The notes: a model not told the origin generated them from the sequence alone. Shown: positions 26,323-37,221, counted from the first letter of the stretch. The stretch is DNA of 59,009 bases from Alcaligenaceae bacterium (GCA_947378965.1 CANCMG010000011.1:1-59009); one strand, 5' to 3'. A program made the numbers and translations.

Positions 26323-27060
26323 ATGAAACTACTCCTGATTAACCCGAATACCTCCGATGCCATGACAGCGGCGATCGCCCAAAGCGCTCAGGCGGTTGCC
26401 GCCGCTGGTACGCAAATCATTGCTGTACACCCTAGTTTTGGCCCGCTTTCTATTGAAGGGCATTACGACGAAGCCTTTGCCGCTGCGGGTGTGGCCGAAC
26501 AAGTACGGCTGGCTCAAGCGCAACGTCCAGATGGGATTGTGATTGCCTGCTTTGGCGACCCGGGTTTAGAAGCGGCCCGCGAAGCGACGCATGCACCAGT
26601 ATTGGGCATCGCCGAGGCGGCATTTCATGCTGCCAGCATGCTTGCAACCGGATTTTCAATTGTTACAACCATGACACGCACTTGCATCATCGCTGAGCGT
26701 CTGGTGCAACGGTATGGGTTTGAGCATCAATGCCGTGGGGTGCATGGTACCGACATCGCTGTGTTAGACCTAGAAGATGGTGGTGAGCCCCTGACGCGTC
26801 AAATTGAAGAGGTGGCGCGCGAAGCGTTGGCCCGCGATCGCAGTGGTGCCATTGTGCTGGGCTGTGCTGGCATGTCTGCACTTTGTCACACCCTCACCGA
26901 GCGCCTAGGCGTGCCCGTGATTGATGGCGTCGCGGTTGCCGTCAAATTTGCCGAGTCCTTGGCTGCCTTGGGCTTAGGCACAAGCAAGCGCGGCGATTAC
27001 GCAACGCCACTACGCAAAACCTATACAGGATGGGCTGCACCTCTGGGCTGGCCAGATTGA
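26323..27060 (+). CDS. Asp/Glu/hydantoin racemase family protein
   Basis: A 245-residue cofactor-independent racemase-type protein. The start MKLLLINPNTSDAMT is diagnostic for the hydantoin racemase branch. The two catalytic cysteines expected in the family are in VIACFGDPGLEAAR (about residue 76) and IVLGCAGMSALC (about 185). ATG 26323 was chosen over an upstream ATG at 26251 because the family begins at MKLLLINPNTS. It diverges from the ABC operon, with the NtrC-like sites between. This suggests joint use of hydantoins or related nitrogen compounds, but no hydantoinase or carbamoylase gene is present in the window. EamA follows with a 31-base overlap. Confidence 0.88.
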   Translation: MKLLLINPNTSDAMTAAIAQSAQAVAAAGTQIIAVHPSFGPLSIEGHYDEAFAAAGVAEQVRLAQAQRPDGIVIACFGDPGLEAAREATHAPVLGIAEAAFHAASMLATGFSIVTTMTRTCIIAERLVQRYGFEHQCRGVHGTDIAVLDLEDGGEPLTRQIEEVAREALARDRSGAIVLGCAGMSALCHTLTERLGVPVIDGVAVAVKFAESLAALGLGTSKRGDYATPLRKTYTGWAAPLGWPD

Positions 27061-27920
27061 CCCGAACCCAGTCTTTATTTGCGGTGCACCTGGTGGCGGT
27101 TTTGTTCGGTGCCACTGGTGTGTTGGGCGAGTTGATCACAGCCGAGCCGGCATTCATTACTTGGGGTAGGGCGGCGTTTGCTGTTCTCGCGTTGGCTCTG
27201 TTCGGGCGGCTCTTGCTCGCCCAGCCACGCTTAAGCGTCTTGGGTCACGGGCGCTGGGTGGCGTTGCTGGGCTCTGGCGCGATTCTGGCGTTGCACTGGG
27301 TCACCTTTTTTATTTCGGTCAAAGTGGGTGGCATCGCGATCGCAACGCTGGGTTTTGCCAGTTTCCCTGCCTTTATTACGCTGATTGAGTGGGGCCTGCT
27401 GCGCGAGACAGTCACCCGCGCCGAATGGGTGCGTCTGTGGCTTGTCAGCCTTGGGCTACTGCTCATTACCCCCTCGTTTGAGCTGTCAAATTTAGGCACT
27501 GAGGGCTTGCTGTGGGGCTTGCTGTCAGGGGCAAGTTTTGGTGTGCTGGCGGTTCTCAACCGCCGCTATTTGTCTGAGGTCAACGCCTTTGCTGTGGCGG
27601 GTCTGCAAAATGCCGTGGTTTTTTTGGTGATGTCGCCCTGGGTGCTGGGCTCGCTTGGGCAAATTAGCGCGACCAATTGGCTCTGGGTGGCAGCACTGGG
27701 TGTGCTCTGTACGGGTTTGGCGCATCTGTTGTTTGTGTCGAGTTTGCGTCATTTGCCGGCCCGCAGTGCCGGGCTTGTGGTGGCCCTTGAGCCCATTTAC
27801 GCGATTGCCTTTGCCTGGTGGCTTTTCAGTCAAGAGCCGTCTCTGCGCACGTTAATTGGCGCGGCGGTCATTATTTTGACAATCCTGAGTGCTAGCTTGG
27901 CTCTGCAAAAAGCGCGTTGA
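27030..27920 (+). CDS. EamA/DMT family transporter
   Basis: A 296-residue membrane protein with ten hydrophobic segments in two EamA repeats (about residues 17-145 and 158-290). The first has AVHLVAVLFGATGVLGELI and the second LLWGLLSGASFGVLAVLNRRYL; GLVVALEPIYAIAFAWWLFSQEP is the typical end of the second repeat. Such proteins export amino acids, metabolites or lipid-linked sugars. The annotated ATG overlaps the racemase gene by 31 bases; a TTG at 27057 overlapping its TGA is an alternative. It could work with the racemase upstream, or as a carrier for the glycosyltransferase/deacetylase pair downstream. Confidence 0.9.
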   Translation: MGCTSGLARLTRTQSLFAVHLVAVLFGATGVLGELITAEPAFITWGRAAFAVLALALFGRLLLAQPRLSVLGHGRWVALLGSGAILALHWVTFFISVKVGGIAIATLGFASFPAFITLIEWGLLRETVTRAEWVRLWLVSLGLLLITPSFELSNLGTEGLLWGLLSGASFGVLAVLNRRYLSEVNAFAVAGLQNAVVFLVMSPWVLGSLGQISATNWLWVAALGVLCTGLAHLLFVSSLRHLPARSAGLVVALEPIYAIAFAWWLFSQEPSLRTLIGAAVIILTILSASLALQKAR

Positions 27921-27979
27921 TATCCTTGCCCTGAACGGGGAGGATTTCCGAGCCTTCTGTTAAACGTTATCATTGACGC

Positions 27980-28993
27980 ATGACCTCATCGATTTCATCC
28001 TCTTCTAACACGCCGGCGCCCGAGCCAAGCGCTCACGCGCAGGGGCGCGATATCGCCCGTGCAACGCTGAGTTGTGTGGTGCCGGCGTTCAATGAACACG
28101 ATAATTTGGGCTTGTTATTGCCACGCCTGCAGGCGGTGCTGACTCAAACCGGTGCCAACTGGGAAGTCATCGTTGTCGATGATGGCAGCCGCGATGCCAC
28201 CGCAAGCCTGATGGCTGCGTGGGTGTGTAACCCTGGTTTTCGTTTCGTGCAATTGTCTCGTAACTTTGGCAAAGAGCCCGCCATCACGGCTGGCATCGAG
28301 GCCGCCACGGGCGACGTGGTGATGATTCTGGATGCCGATCTGCAGCATCCGCCAGAGCTGCTGCCTGCGATGCTTGCGCGCTGGCAGGCGGGCGTTGATA
28401 TGGTGTACGCAGTCAGAGGCAATCGCACCGACGAAAGTGCAGGTAAGCGTTGGGGCACGAAATTGTTTTACTCTTTGTTGGCGGGTTCGCGCGGTGTCAA
28501 AGTACCGCCCGATGCCGGTGATTTTCGTTTAATGGATCGTGCCGTCGTCGACGCGCTTTGCCAACTCCCTGAACGCAATCGATTTATGAAGGGTCTTTAC
28601 GCCTGGGTGGGTTTTGAGTCCGAGCCAATCACCTACACGCCCGCCGAGCGCGAACATGGCCAAACACATTACAGTGTTTTCAAGTTGATCGCCCTCGCGC
28701 TTGCAGGGCTCACCTCTTTTACAACCTGGCCCTTACGGGCTGTGAGTCTGTTTGGTTTTCTCGTTTCGATGTGCTCGTTTGTGTATGGGCTTTATATTAT
28801 TTGTGAATATTTTCTGTTTTCTAATCCAGTGAGTGGCTGGCCCACCATCGTGACAATCCTGTTGTTTTTCTCGGGTGTCACCCTGATTTCAATCGGCATT
28901 GTTGGCGAGTACATTGCCAGAATCTTTGAAGAAGTGAAAGGGCGCCCACTCTATATCGTGCGCCGCTCAAGCGGTCGCCGCTTTCGTGAGTAA
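27980..28993 (+). CDS. Family 2 glycosyltransferase, polyprenyl-phosphate type (ArnC/GtrB-like)
   Basis: A 337-residue GT-A enzyme. The catalytic part runs from about residue 30 to 250 with CVVPAFNEHDNLGLLLPRL, VIVVDDGSRDAT, the metal-binding DADLQHPPELLP and RNRFMKGLYAWVGF. Two C-terminal helices (about 255-310) anchor it to the inner membrane. This is the form of ArnC, GtrB and dolichol-phosphate-mannose synthase-like enzymes that load a sugar on undecaprenyl phosphate. Its stop overlaps the GTG start of the deacetylase gene by 8 bases, so the two are very likely coupled. The N-terminal 25 residues are a Ser/Pro-rich extension. Confidence 0.92.
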   Translation: MTSSISSSSNTPAPEPSAHAQGRDIARATLSCVVPAFNEHDNLGLLLPRLQAVLTQTGANWEVIVVDDGSRDATASLMAAWVCNPGFRFVQLSRNFGKEPAITAGIEAATGDVVMILDADLQHPPELLPAMLARWQAGVDMVYAVRGNRTDESAGKRWGTKLFYSLLAGSRGVKVPPDAGDFRLMDRAVVDALCQLPERNRFMKGLYAWVGFESEPITYTPAEREHGQTHYSVFKLIALALAGLTSFTTWPLRAVSLFGFLVSMCSFVYGLYIICEYFLFSNPVSGWPTIVTILLFFSGVTLISIGIVGEYIARIFEEVKGRPLYIVRRSSGRRFRE

Positions 28994-29852
28994 TACGGCG
29001 CAACAGGGCGCGGCCCCAACGCTGATCCCTATCGTTTTTTGTGCCGACGACTTTGGGCTTGAAGCCGGCGTTGATCAGGCGATTGTGGCGCTCGCAGGGC
29101 AAGGGCGGCTCAGTGCGACAGGTTGTCTGGTGCAGGCGCCTAACTTCGAGCAGTCTGCACGGGCGCTCAAGGGGTTGCCAATTGATCTCGGGCTGCACCT
29201 GAATCTGACCGAGCCGCTGGGGCAAACGGGGCTATGCTTGCCGTTAGGTCAGTTATTGTGGCGTACTTATTCGGGTCTGATTTCTAAACAGGCCGTCGCC
29301 GAGCAAATTGAAATTCAGCTTGATTTGTTTGAAAAACACATCGGTCAAGCACCGGATTTTATCGATGGACACTTGCACGTGCATCAGTTTCCGGTGGTTC
29401 GTGACTTATTGCTGCAGGCGATGTATAGACGTTACGCCCACCAGTTGCCCTGGATTCGCGATACGCGCGCGGCCCCGATGTCTGCACAGTTGCCCTTCAT
29501 GCAACGCTTAAAGGCGCAACTAATAGGGGCCTTAGGTGCCGCAAGTCTGATCCGCCAAGCTAAACAGTCGGGCATACAAAGCAATCGAGGTTTTGCAGGG
29601 GCCTATGATTTTGATCGCCCGCATCCCGCTTACGAAACGATGCTCAATGCCTGGCTCGAGCAAGCCGCTTCGCACATGTTATTTATGGTGCATCCAGCCA
29701 CTCAAGCCTCTTCGGCACTGGCTTTCGGTGCTGACCGTATCGAAGAGTATCGCGCGCTGTCGAGCGACGCGTTTGCTGCACGCTTACAGCAACGCGGTTT
29801 GCAGATTACTCGTCTTTCAACGCTTTTAGCTCATCACGCCCATAAAACTTGA
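28986..29852 (+). CDS. ChbG/HpnK (YdjC-like) carbohydrate deacetylase
   Basis: A 288-residue YdjC-family protein. The metal-binding start is [17 protein letters not shown], with [10 protein letters not shown] (His ligand) and [16 protein letters not shown] (His pair), as in characterised N-acetyl-sugar deacetylases. It starts at GTG 28986 inside the glycosyltransferase gene. The pair suggests that a sugar such as GlcNAc is placed on a lipid carrier and then deacetylated; Bordetella uses enzymes of these two kinds to decorate lipid A phosphates with glucosamine. No ArnT-type transferase is in the window. The 3' end overlaps the convergent queH gene by 47 bases. Confidence 0.9.
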   Translation: MSNTAQQGAAPTLIPIVFCADDFGLEAGVDQAIVALAGQGRLSATGCLVQAPNFEQSARALKGLPIDLGLHLNLTEPLGQTGLCLPLGQLLWRTYSGLISKQAVAEQIEIQLDLFEKHIGQAPDFIDGHLHVHQFPVVRDLLLQAMYRRYAHQLPWIRDTRAAPMSAQLPFMQRLKAQLIGALGAASLIRQAKQSGIQSNRGFAGAYDFDRPHPAYETMLNAWLEQAASHMLFMVHPATQASSALAFGADRIEEYRALSSDAFAARLQQRGLQITRLSTLLAHHAHKT

Positions 29853-30480
29853 CGCCTAAGGCAATGCGCTCACGGCCTTGCGAGCGACGGTGCCGATTGG
29901 TGTCGCGCAGCGAATACACGCAGCCACAATATTCTTGCTGATAAAACTCTTCGCGCTTACTGATCTCGATCATGCGAGCCGAGCCACCGTGTTTGCGCCA
30001 GTTATACGTCCAGTACAGTAGCTGTTCGTAACGCGCTGCCGCTCGCTCGCCACTTGCGTTGATCTGATTCATGTCTTTCCAGCGCGAGATCCCTAGCGAG
30101 CTTGTGATGGTGTCGTAGCCATGCTCGTGGGCATACAGGGCGGTGCGCTCAAAGCGCATATCAAAACACTGGGTGCAACGCTCACCGCGTTCGGGCTCGT
30201 TTTCAAGCCCTTTAATGCGTTCAAACCAATTGTCGACATCGTAGTCGGCATCAATCATGCGAATGCCGTGCTTTTCGGCAAACCTGATGTTTTCGTTCTT
30301 GCGAATTTCGTATTCTTTAACGGGGTGAATATTGGGATTATAAAAAAAGATATCGTATTGAATCCCAGCCGCCAGCATGGCTTCCATGACTTCGCCCGAG
30401 CAGGGCGCACAGCAAGAGTGCAGCAGCACCTTGGTTTTGCCTTCGGGTAATGAAAAACTAGGGCGAAGAGCGTCGGGCAC
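29806..30480 (-). CDS. queH: Epoxyqueuosine reductase QueH
   Basis: QueH reduces epoxyqueuosine to queuosine at position 34 of GUN tRNAs and replaces the unrelated QueG in many bacteria. The 224-residue protein has the family cysteines: HSCCAPC near the N-terminus (about residues 21-27), [10 protein letters not shown] (about 100) and [14 protein letters not shown] (about 185-190), which hold the 4Fe-4S cluster and a second iron. [17 protein letters not shown] and [17 protein letters not shown] are also typical. The 3' end overlaps the convergent deacetylase gene by 47 bases. The 139 bases upstream (30481-30619) show nothing. Confidence 0.94.
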   Translation of the reverse strand: MPDALRPSFSLPEGKTKVLLHSCCAPCSGEVMEAMLAAGIQYDIFFYNPNIHPVKEYEIRKNENIRFAEKHGIRMIDADYDVDNWFERIKGLENEPERGERCTQCFDMRFERTALYAHEHGYDTITSSLGISRWKDMNQINASGERAAARYEQLLYWTYNWRKHGGSARMIEISKREEFYQQEYCGCVYSLRDTNRHRRSQGRERIALGVKFYGRDELKALKDE

Positions 30481-30619
30481 GATCTAATCCAATATATAAA
30501 AAAGGTATCTAGAGGCGAGAACACCCAAAGTCAGAAGACGTGCTTGGTGGCGACGCACTACTAGTCGTTGAGCGAACAGTTTAACAAGAAGTGCGACGGC
30601 TAAAGTGCCTGCCGGCGAC

Positions 30620-33415
30620 TTACAGTGCCCCAGCTGTCAGAGGTGCTTCACCCAGAACCGCCTGCCACAACTCTTGCACGGCACGGCGCTCTTCAAGCAG
30701 TTCGTGTTGCTCGACACGTGCTTTATCTGCCCCTTGTAAGCGCACTTCGTGCTGACGCCGTCGCAAGTTACGGTAGGCGTTGCTGGCGCGCTGCGCTAAC
30801 TCGACGGGGATGAGGCCGACCTTTCCTGCCAGTTGCAGTAAAGCAATGTTGCCTAGGTTTTTGACCAACTCTGGGTATTGACCTGCATGCACCAAAACTA
30901 AATACTGCGTGACAAACTCTAGATCGACCATGCCGCCGTGATCGTGCTTCAAGTCGAACAGCGCGGTTGTGTTCGGGTGCCCTGCTGTCATCTTGTCGCG
31001 CATCGCGCGCACTTGTTGGGCAAAAGGTGCTGGTGCACGAGACCGTTTTAAAATCTCTTGCCGTATCTGCTCGAAGGTTACGCCGACGCGCAGGTTTCCA
31101 GCGGCAAAGCGCGCGCGCGTGAGTGCCTGGTGCTCCCAGGGCCAGGCGTGATTGTGCTGGTATTGCTTGAAGGACTCGATTGAGGTGGCGAGTAAGCCTG
31201 ACTCGCCATCTGGTCGCAGGCGCAGGTCAATGTCGTAGAGTCGGCCTGAAGACGTCATGGTCGATAGCCACGAGGTCAGTCGTCGGGCAAGTTTTGCATA
31301 CAGTTCAGCGGCATCTTCTCTAGAGTCGTCGTACACATAGACAAGATCCAGATCAGAAGAATAGCCAAGCTCTTTGCCGCCTAAGCGCCCGTAAGCAATG
31401 ATGGCTAACTGGGGTTCGGCTTCACCACCCTCAGCATCCGGCGGACATACCTGCGGCCAAACCCTCGCTAAGGTCTCTTGCAAAAGCATATCAGCCAAGG
31501 CCGATAATTGATCGGCTAACCGTTCAACGGTGAGGACCCCTTCAAGATCTTGCGCTAATAGTTGAAAACTGATCTGCCGCTGAGTATCGCGCATCAAATT
31601 CATTTGCTGCTCGATATCAAACGAGCCGTCAGGCAAGAGGCAGGCGTTAAGGTCTTCGTGCATCGCGGTCGCCACGCGACCGATATCCACGGGCTCCATC
31701 AAGGTAGGCCAGGCAATCAGGCTATCGAGCACCAGCGGGTGTTGAATGACATATTGCGCGGCCCACGGGCTTGCCGTCATTAAGCGTGCAATACGCGCCA
31801 TGGTTTCGGGATATTCGGCAAGTAGCGCTAGATAAGCGCTGCGCTGCGCGACAGTTTCAATTAAATCTAAAAGCCTTAATGCTGCGGTCAAGGGTTGTGA
31901 GGTGTGTTGGGCCGCCTTCAACGCTAGCGGTAGCAACGTGTCAATGCGAGTGCGACTCGTGGTCGATAACGCACGAATCCGGTGACCCTCTAAAAAGCTA
32001 TCCACTCGCGACGCCAGGGCTGCAGTGTCCTCGCCAAAGGCCAATACACTCGTTTCAAGTGATAAGGTCGGTGAAGATTTGTCGCCTAACTCACGTTCGG
32101 CCTCATTAAAGTCATCGCCTAAGCCGGCAATGCGAAACGAGTCGCGAAAGATGTCGGCAACAAAGAGGCGGTGTTTGGCCAGCGTCTGCTCAAATTCGGG
32201 CAGCGATACACCCATTGCGCTCGCAAGTGCGGCGAGTTGTTCGGGTCGAACGGGTAGTTGATGCGTCTGTTCGTCTTCTGCATACTGCAAAGCGTGTTCG
32301 GCGCGACGCATAAACACATAGGCTTGCGCTAACCGCTCGGCGGTCGCACTCGGGATCAGCGCCGCACGGGTTTGTGCTTCGAGCGCGGCCAATAAGCCGC
32401 GCTGTTGCAAAGCGGGCATTCGTCCGCCTTTGATGAGTTGCACCAGTTGCACAACAAACTCAATTTCTCTAATTCCGCCTTCGCCCAGTTTGATGTTCAG
32501 TTGTGTGTCTAAACCCGGTCGACTGAAGGATTTTCGCTGTAAATCCAGGCGGATGCGCTCACGTAAGGTGCGCAGTGCCGCCAAGGTACTAAAGTCAAAG
32601 TATTTTCGGTACACGAAGGGCTGGCGCAGACTTTCAAATTGTTGCACTTGCGTGGTTGAGTCGCTGTCATCAAATGCGCGGGCCGGTATGACTCGCCCTT
32701 TGAGCCACGCATAACGCTCCCACTCACGCCCTTGTGTAAACAGGTACTGTTCAAACGCGTCCAGGCTCCAGGCGAGCGGGCCCGCGTCGCCATCCGGGCG
32801 CAGACGTAAGTCAGTGCGAAAGACTTGCCCGTTGGCGTCAAGCTCTGAGAGCACAGGCATCATGCGGCGCGTCAGACGACCATAAAACTCGTGATAGCTC
32901 AGCGGCCTGGGGCCCTCGGTTTCGCCTTCTTCGTCATAGAGCATCACCAAGTCAATGTCGGATGAGACGTTGAGCTCACCCCCACCAAGTTTTCCCATGC
33001 CAATGATCAACATCTCTTGTGGGCGGCCCGTCAGTGCGTCTTTGGGTTGGCCGTGCTGGGCAACCATGTCCTGCATGATCGTACGATAGGCCTGTTCGAT
33101 ACAACGATCGGCCAAGGTTGTCATGGTGCCCACCACTTCATCAAGCGTGGCGAGCCCCGCAAGATCACGCACCATCAGCAAAAAAAAGGTTCGCTTGCGC
33201 AAGGTCCGTAGCACTTGTCGACACGTGGCGAGTTCAAGGATGGCGCTACCAATTGGCGCTCCGGCCAGCTCGGCAAACCACTCATGTAAACGTGCAGTGG
33301 TCAGAGGTTGCGAGCGTTCTTGTTCTAGCCAGTTCGCAAACGCTGGATCGCTTTGGGTCAGGCGACGTAACGCCCCAGACCAAGCTATCGAGGAGGAAAA
33401 ATCGGATTCAGTCAT
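30620..33415 (-). CDS. glnE: Bifunctional glutamine synthetase adenylyltransferase/adenylyl-removing enzyme GlnE
   Basis: GlnE attaches and removes AMP on glutamine synthetase in response to PII and glutamine, setting nitrogen assimilation. The 931-residue protein has two nucleotidyltransferase domains: the N-terminal adenylyl-removing one with [21 protein letters not shown], and the C-terminal adenylating one with [22 protein letters not shown]. Each is followed by a GlnD-type PII-uridylyltransferase-like helical domain. I used ATG 33415 (MTESDFSSS); the 21 upstream codons from 33478 are Arg/Ser-rich and unlike the family. It diverges from yhdP with a 78-base gap. Confidence 0.95.
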   Translation of the reverse strand: MTESDFSSSIAWSGALRRLTQSDPAFANWLEQERSQPLTTARLHEWFAELAGAPIGSAILELATCRQVLRTLRKRTFFLLMVRDLAGLATLDEVVGTMTTLADRCIEQAYRTIMQDMVAQHGQPKDALTGRPQEMLIIGMGKLGGGELNVSSDIDLVMLYDEEGETEGPRPLSYHEFYGRLTRRMMPVLSELDANGQVFRTDLRLRPDGDAGPLAWSLDAFEQYLFTQGREWERYAWLKGRVIPARAFDDSDSTTQVQQFESLRQPFVYRKYFDFSTLAALRTLRERIRLDLQRKSFSRPGLDTQLNIKLGEGGIREIEFVVQLVQLIKGGRMPALQQRGLLAALEAQTRAALIPSATAERLAQAYVFMRRAEHALQYAEDEQTHQLPVRPEQLAALASAMGVSLPEFEQTLAKHRLFVADIFRDSFRIAGLGDDFNEAERELGDKSSPTLSLETSVLAFGEDTAALASRVDSFLEGHRIRALSTTSRTRIDTLLPLALKAAQHTSQPLTAALRLLDLIETVAQRSAYLALLAEYPETMARIARLMTASPWAAQYVIQHPLVLDSLIAWPTLMEPVDIGRVATAMHEDLNACLLPDGSFDIEQQMNLMRDTQRQISFQLLAQDLEGVLTVERLADQLSALADMLLQETLARVWPQVCPPDAEGGEAEPQLAIIAYGRLGGKELGYSSDLDLVYVYDDSREDAAELYAKLARRLTSWLSTMTSSGRLYDIDLRLRPDGESGLLATSIESFKQYQHNHAWPWEHQALTRARFAAGNLRVGVTFEQIRQEILKRSRAPAPFAQQVRAMRDKMTAGHPNTTALFDLKHDHGGMVDLEFVTQYLVLVHAGQYPELVKNLGNIALLQLAGKVGLIPVELAQRASNAYRNLRRRQHEVRLQGADKARVEQHELLEERRAVQELWQAVLGEAPLTAGAL

Positions 33416-33493
33416 GCTTTGATGCCTAGAACGTGGCCGTGTCACGAAGCTAGGGCGGCTTGAGCGACAAGCTTGCACAATACCCTATAGAAT

Positions 33494-36400
33494 GTGACTT
33501 CACAAAATCTTTTTAATTTGCCCGTTTTGCAACCAGTCAAATATCTACTGCGTCTTGCGCTTTTGAGCCTGCTGCTGCTTTATTTTGTAGCAGTTGCAAC
33601 GATGCTGACGGTGCGGTATTGGGCGTTGCCGCGTATTAATGAATGGCGGCCTCTGATCGAACAGCATGTCTCGACTGCGGTGGGCGCCAAGGTGTCGATC
33701 GCAAATATTTCAGCAGACTGGTCTGGGCTCAGCCCAACGCTTGCGGTCCACGATCTTGCTGTCAACGACGTCAATGGTGATGTGTTGTTGCAGGTGCCCG
33801 CAGCTTCTGCTGTGGTCTCGTGGCGTAGCCTGCTCGATCTTGAACTGCGACTGAGTCGCTTAGAGATTACTGGCATTGATCTGGCGGCGACGCGTCATGA
33901 CGATGGCACCGTGTCGATCGCAGGCCATCGTATTGAGCCCCATTCAAACGAGCAACTCAAGTTAGATCGTGACACGCTAGCCGTACGTTGGCTCTTGGAT
34001 CAGGGCGAGATCGTGATTCGTCAGGCGAGTTTTCGCTGGCATGATCAGTTGCGCCAGGCTTCGGTATTAAAGGTATCTCAGATCGACGTGAATCTGAGTA
34101 ATAGCTTGTTTCGTCACGAACTCCGTTTGGTAGGGTCGTTGCCCGAGTCTGTCGGTAAGCGCCTTGAGTTCGTGATGCGCACAGAGAACATCCTGAATCA
34201 AATCGCTCCTGGCTCGACGCGCGAAGCTGAAATTTTCATCGAAATTCAAGATGTCCATCTTGCCGGCTTAGCGCCCTGGGTCGATGTGCCGGCGGTCGCC
34301 GGAAACATCGCCGCGCGTGCCTGGATTGATGTGCACAATGGGCTGTTGGGTCAAACCACACTCGAGGTCTCGGCAAAAAAAATCGCCTTGCCTCTAGCCA
34401 CGGATGGTAAGAGCGTAGCCTCTGCTCAAACGGCTCAGCTCAGACTGACGGGCTGGCTTGCCGACTTGTTACCTGAGGGATATTGGCCAGTATTAGCCCG
34501 AAGTGCAGGTCGGCAGGGCCTTGCCCTGAGCGCAACCACTACCGATCTGAAGGTCGATAGCCCATTGTTTGAGCCGTCATTGCTTGAGCTGGGCGAGGTC
34601 ACGGCGCGTGCAAAGGTATTGAAAAATGCGGCGGGTGTGCTGGCGATTGATTCGGCGCAGCTTGACCTGAAATCGACCGAACTCGCCGCTCAGTTGCAGG
34701 GATCGTGGGCGTCTGGAGGGGCGACTGGCGCTGGGTTGGTGGATCTGACGGGATTGATCGCTAAAGGGCCTGCCAATAAGCTTCATCAGTTCGTGACCAC
34801 GCTTGCACCCATTGAGGCGCGTCAATTTTTGCGTTCAGCAATCACCCAAGGCCAGCTTAACCAAGCGTCGGTGGCGCTCAAGGGCGACCTTGAACGCTTT
34901 CCCTTCAATGAACCCGGTGTGTCGGGCGTGTTCCGGATCGAGGGTCAGTTCAGCGGACTGAGCGTCGACTACGATCCGAGCCGTCCGGGGCTGCCGCATT
35001 GGCCTGCGGTGACCCAAGCCCAGGGCAAGCTAGCGTTCGACAAGTTGTCTCTTAGTCTAGACGCCTCAAGTGCTGTACTACTTGATACAAACGGGGCCAG
35101 GGTCAATGTGAGTCGGCTCGCACTCAAGGTACCAGACTTTGCGTTGCGCCCTGAACTCTCGCTTGACGCGGTGCTCAATGGTCAAGCCAAAGACTACCTC
35201 TCCGTGTTGAGACAGGCACCGTTGCCCAGTGCGTTCAAACCAACGCTTGAGCGCCTCGAAGCAGATGGTCTCTTGACCGTGCCGCTGTCGCTCAACCTCA
35301 GGCTTGACACGGGTCAGGCACCGCTGGTCAAAGGTCAGGTCAACTTTGCCGGAAGCACAATCAGCCTTGGGCCTGATCTTCCTACCCTTGAAAATGTTCG
35401 TGGGATCCTTGAGTTTTCAGAGCAGTCCTTGCGTGCCGATAATTTGAGCGCTCAGTTTTTAGGCGGCCAGTCGCTGCTGCGTGGCACTTGGGGCGAAGCG
35501 ACCCAGAGTCTGCAAGCCGAGGGTGCGATTACGGTGGCGGCGCTTAAGGGTTTGGCAGGGGCTCAGGCGTTATTGCCGTTTGCTGGGCAGGTGCGCTATC
35601 AGGCCAAACTCGCCTCCACAAAAGACCGTGGCTATGAGGCAGTCGTGAGCTCCACGCTTGAAGGCCTGACGGTTAATTTGCCCGCGCCCCTTGGTAAAAC
35701 TCCTCAAAGCCGCACGCCCCTCACAGTACGCTGGGTCGCAACGCCGGTCAAAAACGATTTTCGCGAAACTCTGTCTGTGAGTGTACCCAACCTGATCAAT
35801 GCTCGCTTCGAGCGGCCCGCTGGTGCTCGGCCGTCACCATATTTTTCACGTGCTGCGGTTTCGATGGGCGAGACCTTGCCACTGCCCACCAATGGCTTGG
35901 CACTCGATATCAAGCTCGGACGGGTTGATTTTGACGATTGGAGCGCGCTGTTTGAGCAAGTGACTCAAGAGCCTAAACGAACGTCCAAAGTTGAGTTCAG
36001 AGTGTTCCCGAGCTTAACGACGGCGCGACTACGTTCGCCGCATTTCATTTTGTCTGATCTAACGTTCACAGATCTTGATCTCACGGCAACACAAGACGCA
36101 TCTAATCAGTGGTCAGCCCGAATTGCCTCAAAAGAAACGGCCGGAAGCGCTACCTGGAAGGCTGCGGCGGGGGCGCTCGACGGACGCATTCAGGCCAGAT
36201 TTTCAAAGTTGACCCTAGGGGCTGCAGATGATGGGCAAACTGAAGCATTGAAGATCGACGCCATTGATGCTCAACACTGGTCTGATATTCCTGCAATTGA
36301 TCTCACCATTGACGACTTCACGTTGTTCGGAAGCCAATTGGGTACGTTGCGGCTAGTGGGCTCGAATCAAAAGCGTACTGAACTCTGGAACATCGAAAAG

Positions 36401-37150
36401 CTCGATATTCAAAGTGTGGCTGCCACGACGACCGCCACGGGGCAGTGGCGTCTGAAGGGCCCAACACGTGGCGTGCGGCTCAATGCGGATGTTGTCATTC
36501 ATGACCTCGGTCGTTTTTCAACTCAGATGGGGCATCCAGGGCGCGTGAAAGGCGGTAGTGGCACCATTCAGGCGCAAGTGGATTGGATCAACTTTCCCTG
36601 GGCGTATAGTTATCAGGGATTAAATGGTTCTGCCAAGGTCGACCTTAAAAATGGCGTGTTTGAGCACGTGAACTCTCGCAGCGCACGACTCTTAGAGCTC
36701 TTGTCGCTTCAGTCCTTGCAAAGGATTTTGAGCTTTAACTTTAGTCCTGGCAACGAATTTAAAGACGGTTTTCCCTGGAGTGCACTCACGGGCAGCTTTG
36801 CATTTACCAAGGGTGTGGTGCACACAAACGACCTGACGATCAATAGCCCGATTGCTAGCATTTTGCTAAAGGGCAATTCGGATCTAGATAAAAAACTTTG
36901 GGATATGGAGGCCGATGTCCGGCCGCAGTTTGATATGAGCGGTGCGGCGCTTGCAACCGCCTTTGTGGTCAACCCGATTGCGGGTTTAAGTGCCTTGGCC
37001 ACGCAATTTTTGCTGCGTAATCCCATTGAAAAGGCGATGACCGTTAAATATGCTGTGACTGGCCCTTGGGATGATCCCAAGCTTGAGCCGCGCGAAGCAC
37101 CCGCGCCCGCTACAGCGCCCAATCGCACTTCTCCCGGCCCTGCAAACTAG
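33494..37150 (+). CDS. yhdP: YhdP family AsmA-like inter-membrane lipid transport protein
   Basis: A 1218-residue protein of the AsmA-like superfamily (DUF3971 plus AsmA_2). YhdP bridges inner and outer membranes and helps move phospholipids outward; long repeats of beta strands form a hydrophobic groove. One N-terminal helix (LLRLALLSLLLLYFVAVATML, about 18-40) anchors it. The following repeats have alternating hydrophobic strands throughout. The C-terminal block NSPIASILLKGNSDLDKKLWDMEADVRPQF and FVVNPIAGLSALATQFLLRNPIEKAM is highly typical of YhdP. The GTG start at 33494 has no clear ribosome-binding site. The last 20 residues are Pro/Ala-rich. Confidence 0.92.
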   Translation: MTSQNLFNLPVLQPVKYLLRLALLSLLLLYFVAVATMLTVRYWALPRINEWRPLIEQHVSTAVGAKVSIANISADWSGLSPTLAVHDLAVNDVNGDVLLQVPAASAVVSWRSLLDLELRLSRLEITGIDLAATRHDDGTVSIAGHRIEPHSNEQLKLDRDTLAVRWLLDQGEIVIRQASFRWHDQLRQASVLKVSQIDVNLSNSLFRHELRLVGSLPESVGKRLEFVMRTENILNQIAPGSTREAEIFIEIQDVHLAGLAPWVDVPAVAGNIAARAWIDVHNGLLGQTTLEVSAKKIALPLATDGKSVASAQTAQLRLTGWLADLLPEGYWPVLARSAGRQGLALSATTTDLKVDSPLFEPSLLELGEVTARAKVLKNAAGVLAIDSAQLDLKSTELAAQLQGSWASGGATGAGLVDLTGLIAKGPANKLHQFVTTLAPIEARQFLRSAITQGQLNQASVALKGDLERFPFNEPGVSGVFRIEGQFSGLSVDYDPSRPGLPHWPAVTQAQGKLAFDKLSLSLDASSAVLLDTNGARVNVSRLALKVPDFALRPELSLDAVLNGQAKDYLSVLRQAPLPSAFKPTLERLEADGLLTVPLSLNLRLDTGQAPLVKGQVNFAGSTISLGPDLPTLENVRGILEFSEQSLRADNLSAQFLGGQSLLRGTWGEATQSLQAEGAITVAALKGLAGAQALLPFAGQVRYQAKLASTKDRGYEAVVSSTLEGLTVNLPAPLGKTPQSRTPLTVRWVATPVKNDFRETLSVSVPNLINARFERPAGARPSPYFSRAAVSMGETLPLPTNGLALDIKLGRVDFDDWSALFEQVTQEPKRTSKVEFRVFPSLTTARLRSPHFILSDLTFTDLDLTATQDASNQWSARIASKETAGSATWKAAAGALDGRIQARFSKLTLGAADDGQTEALKIDAIDAQHWSDIPAIDLTIDDFTLFGSQLGTLRLVGSNQKRTELWNIEKLDIQSVAATTTATGQWRLKGPTRGVRLNADVVIHDLGRFSTQMGHPGRVKGGSGTIQAQVDWINFPWAYSYQGLNGSAKVDLKNGVFEHVNSRSARLLELLSLQSLQRILSFNFSPGNEFKDGFPWSALTGSFAFTKGVVHTNDLTINSPIASILLKGNSDLDKKLWDMEADVRPQFDMSGAALATAFVVNPIAGLSALATQFLLRNPIEKAMTVKYAVTGPWDDPKLEPREAPAPATAPNRTSPGPAN

Positions 37151-37221
37151 CAACTCTGAGAGCGCGTTTGTCGGCAGCAACGCCTCATCGCGAGTCTGGC
37201 GCTGCGACAAGTCAGAGGTGC

